NCBI GenBank assembly: GCA_949744025.1
Contig: CATJWA010000292.1
Coordinates: 1 to 5,747, forward strand
Direction: 5' to 3'
Length of the DNA stretch: 5,747 nt
DNA from: an uncultured Eubacteriales bacterium
GTDB lineage: Bacteria; Bacillota; Clostridia; Oscillospirales; Oscillospiraceae
The notes under the pieces are model-generated. The model was given only the letters and a program-made list of their open reading frames with translations, was not told where the DNA came from and did not search any database. Shown here one piece after another: positions 5,428-5,747 of the stretch (positions are counted from its first letter, which is position 1; the number at the start of each line of letters is the position of its first letter). Both the position numbers and the translations under genes were made by a program.

Positions 5428-5747
5428 ATGAAGAAACGAATGATAGCTTCGATAATTCTTTTTTCCCTGCTGCTGGCGGGCAGCGCCTCGGCCTCGGACA
5501 TATCTGCAAAATCCGCGATAATCTACGAGCCCGTGACGGGCACGGTGCTGTATGAAAAAAACGCGGACGAGCGTATGCTTGTCGCAAGCACAACAAAGAT
5601 TATGACGGCGCTGATTGCGCTTGAGAACTGCGACTTGGACGAGCCTGTAAGCATAAAAAGGGAGTATACTGGAATCGAGGGCTCGTCGATGTATCTGAAA
5701 GCAGGGGAGAGCTATACGCTTGAGGACCTGCTTTACGGCATGATGCT
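5428..5747 (+). CDS. D-alanyl-D-alanine carboxypeptidase, peptidase family S11 (partial, C-terminus off window)
   Basis: 106 complete residues are visible. A signal peptide (MKKR, a hydrophobic core, then ASA at 20-22) predicts export with cleavage after residue 22. The mature part begins with the S11 pattern AIIYEPVTGTVLYEKNADE (30-48). The active-site SxxK motif follows as STTK (Ser54, Lys57) in VASTTKIMTALIALE, then GSSMYLKAGESYTLEDLLYGMM. Such enzymes remove the terminal D-Ala from peptidoglycan stem peptides outside the membrane. The SGN and KTG motifs lie beyond the edge. In Bacillus, dacB and dacF shape spore cortex. Sitting behind scpAB and gerW, this could be a sporulation version, but a vegetative paralogue is equally possible, so I give no symbol. 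The ATG is the first start after an in-frame TAG at 5416; GGGAGG at 5410-5415 is 12 bases away, rather far. Confidence 0.9.
   Translation, partial: MKKRMIASIILFSLLLAGSASASDISAKSAIIYEPVTGTVLYEKNADERMLVASTTKIMTALIALENCDLDEPVSIKREYTGIEGSSMYLKAGESYTLEDLLYGMM

Noticed and set aside
1..5747. Mobile element, CRISPR array, phage or toxin-antitoxin content
   Set aside because: I found no transposase, integrase, regularly spaced repeats or small paired toxin-like genes; the plus-strand genes form an ordinary chromosomal housekeeping cluster.

Overview
The window suggests a GC-rich, spore-forming member of the Clostridia, most likely of the Oscillospiraceae/Ruminococcaceae type. The grounds are the gene order (M50 protease, scpA, scpB, DUF2953 protein, GerW-family sporulation protein, D,D-carboxypeptidase), Gram-positive-style strong Shine-Dalgarno sites, and a ScpA with the N-terminal extension that I recall from that group. 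The assignment rests on recalled family features; no search was run.

Layout. On the minus strand (1-1857) there is a two-gene unit: a membrane-anchored lipase-type alpha/beta hydrolase (484-1857), then a polytopic membrane protein with a CGYAC iron-sulfur motif (473 down to 1, cut by the window edge). The two are 10 bases apart and the second gene's ribosome binding site overlaps the first gene's stop. A divergent intergenic region (1858-2000) carries a good sigma-A-like promoter for each direction. On the plus strand (2001-5287) five closely packed genes form a likely operon: a site-2-protease-like M50 metalloprotease, scpA, scpB, a DUF2953 membrane protein that starts with TTG, and a GerW/YtfJ sporulation protein. 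After about 140 bases holding terminator-like dyads, a promoter-like stretch and a 13-bp inverted repeat, a penicillin-binding-protein-type D-Ala-D-Ala carboxypeptidase begins at 5428 and runs off the right edge.

How the genes work together. ScpA and ScpB are the kleisin and kite partners of Smc, forming the condensin that compacts and separates chromosomes. The M50 protease, the DUF2953 protein and GerW are membrane or spore-linked proteins that travel with scpAB in Clostridia, and the carboxypeptidase trims peptidoglycan, possibly cortex. The plus strand therefore combines chromosome segregation with envelope and spore functions. The minus-strand lipase/iron-sulfur pair is a separate transcription unit with no visible functional tie to it.

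I see no mobile element, CRISPR array, tRNA or rRNA, and no clear new biological system. The most interesting unexplained structure is the inverted repeat between the promoter and start codon of the carboxypeptidase gene. The lipase/iron-sulfur gene pairing comes second.
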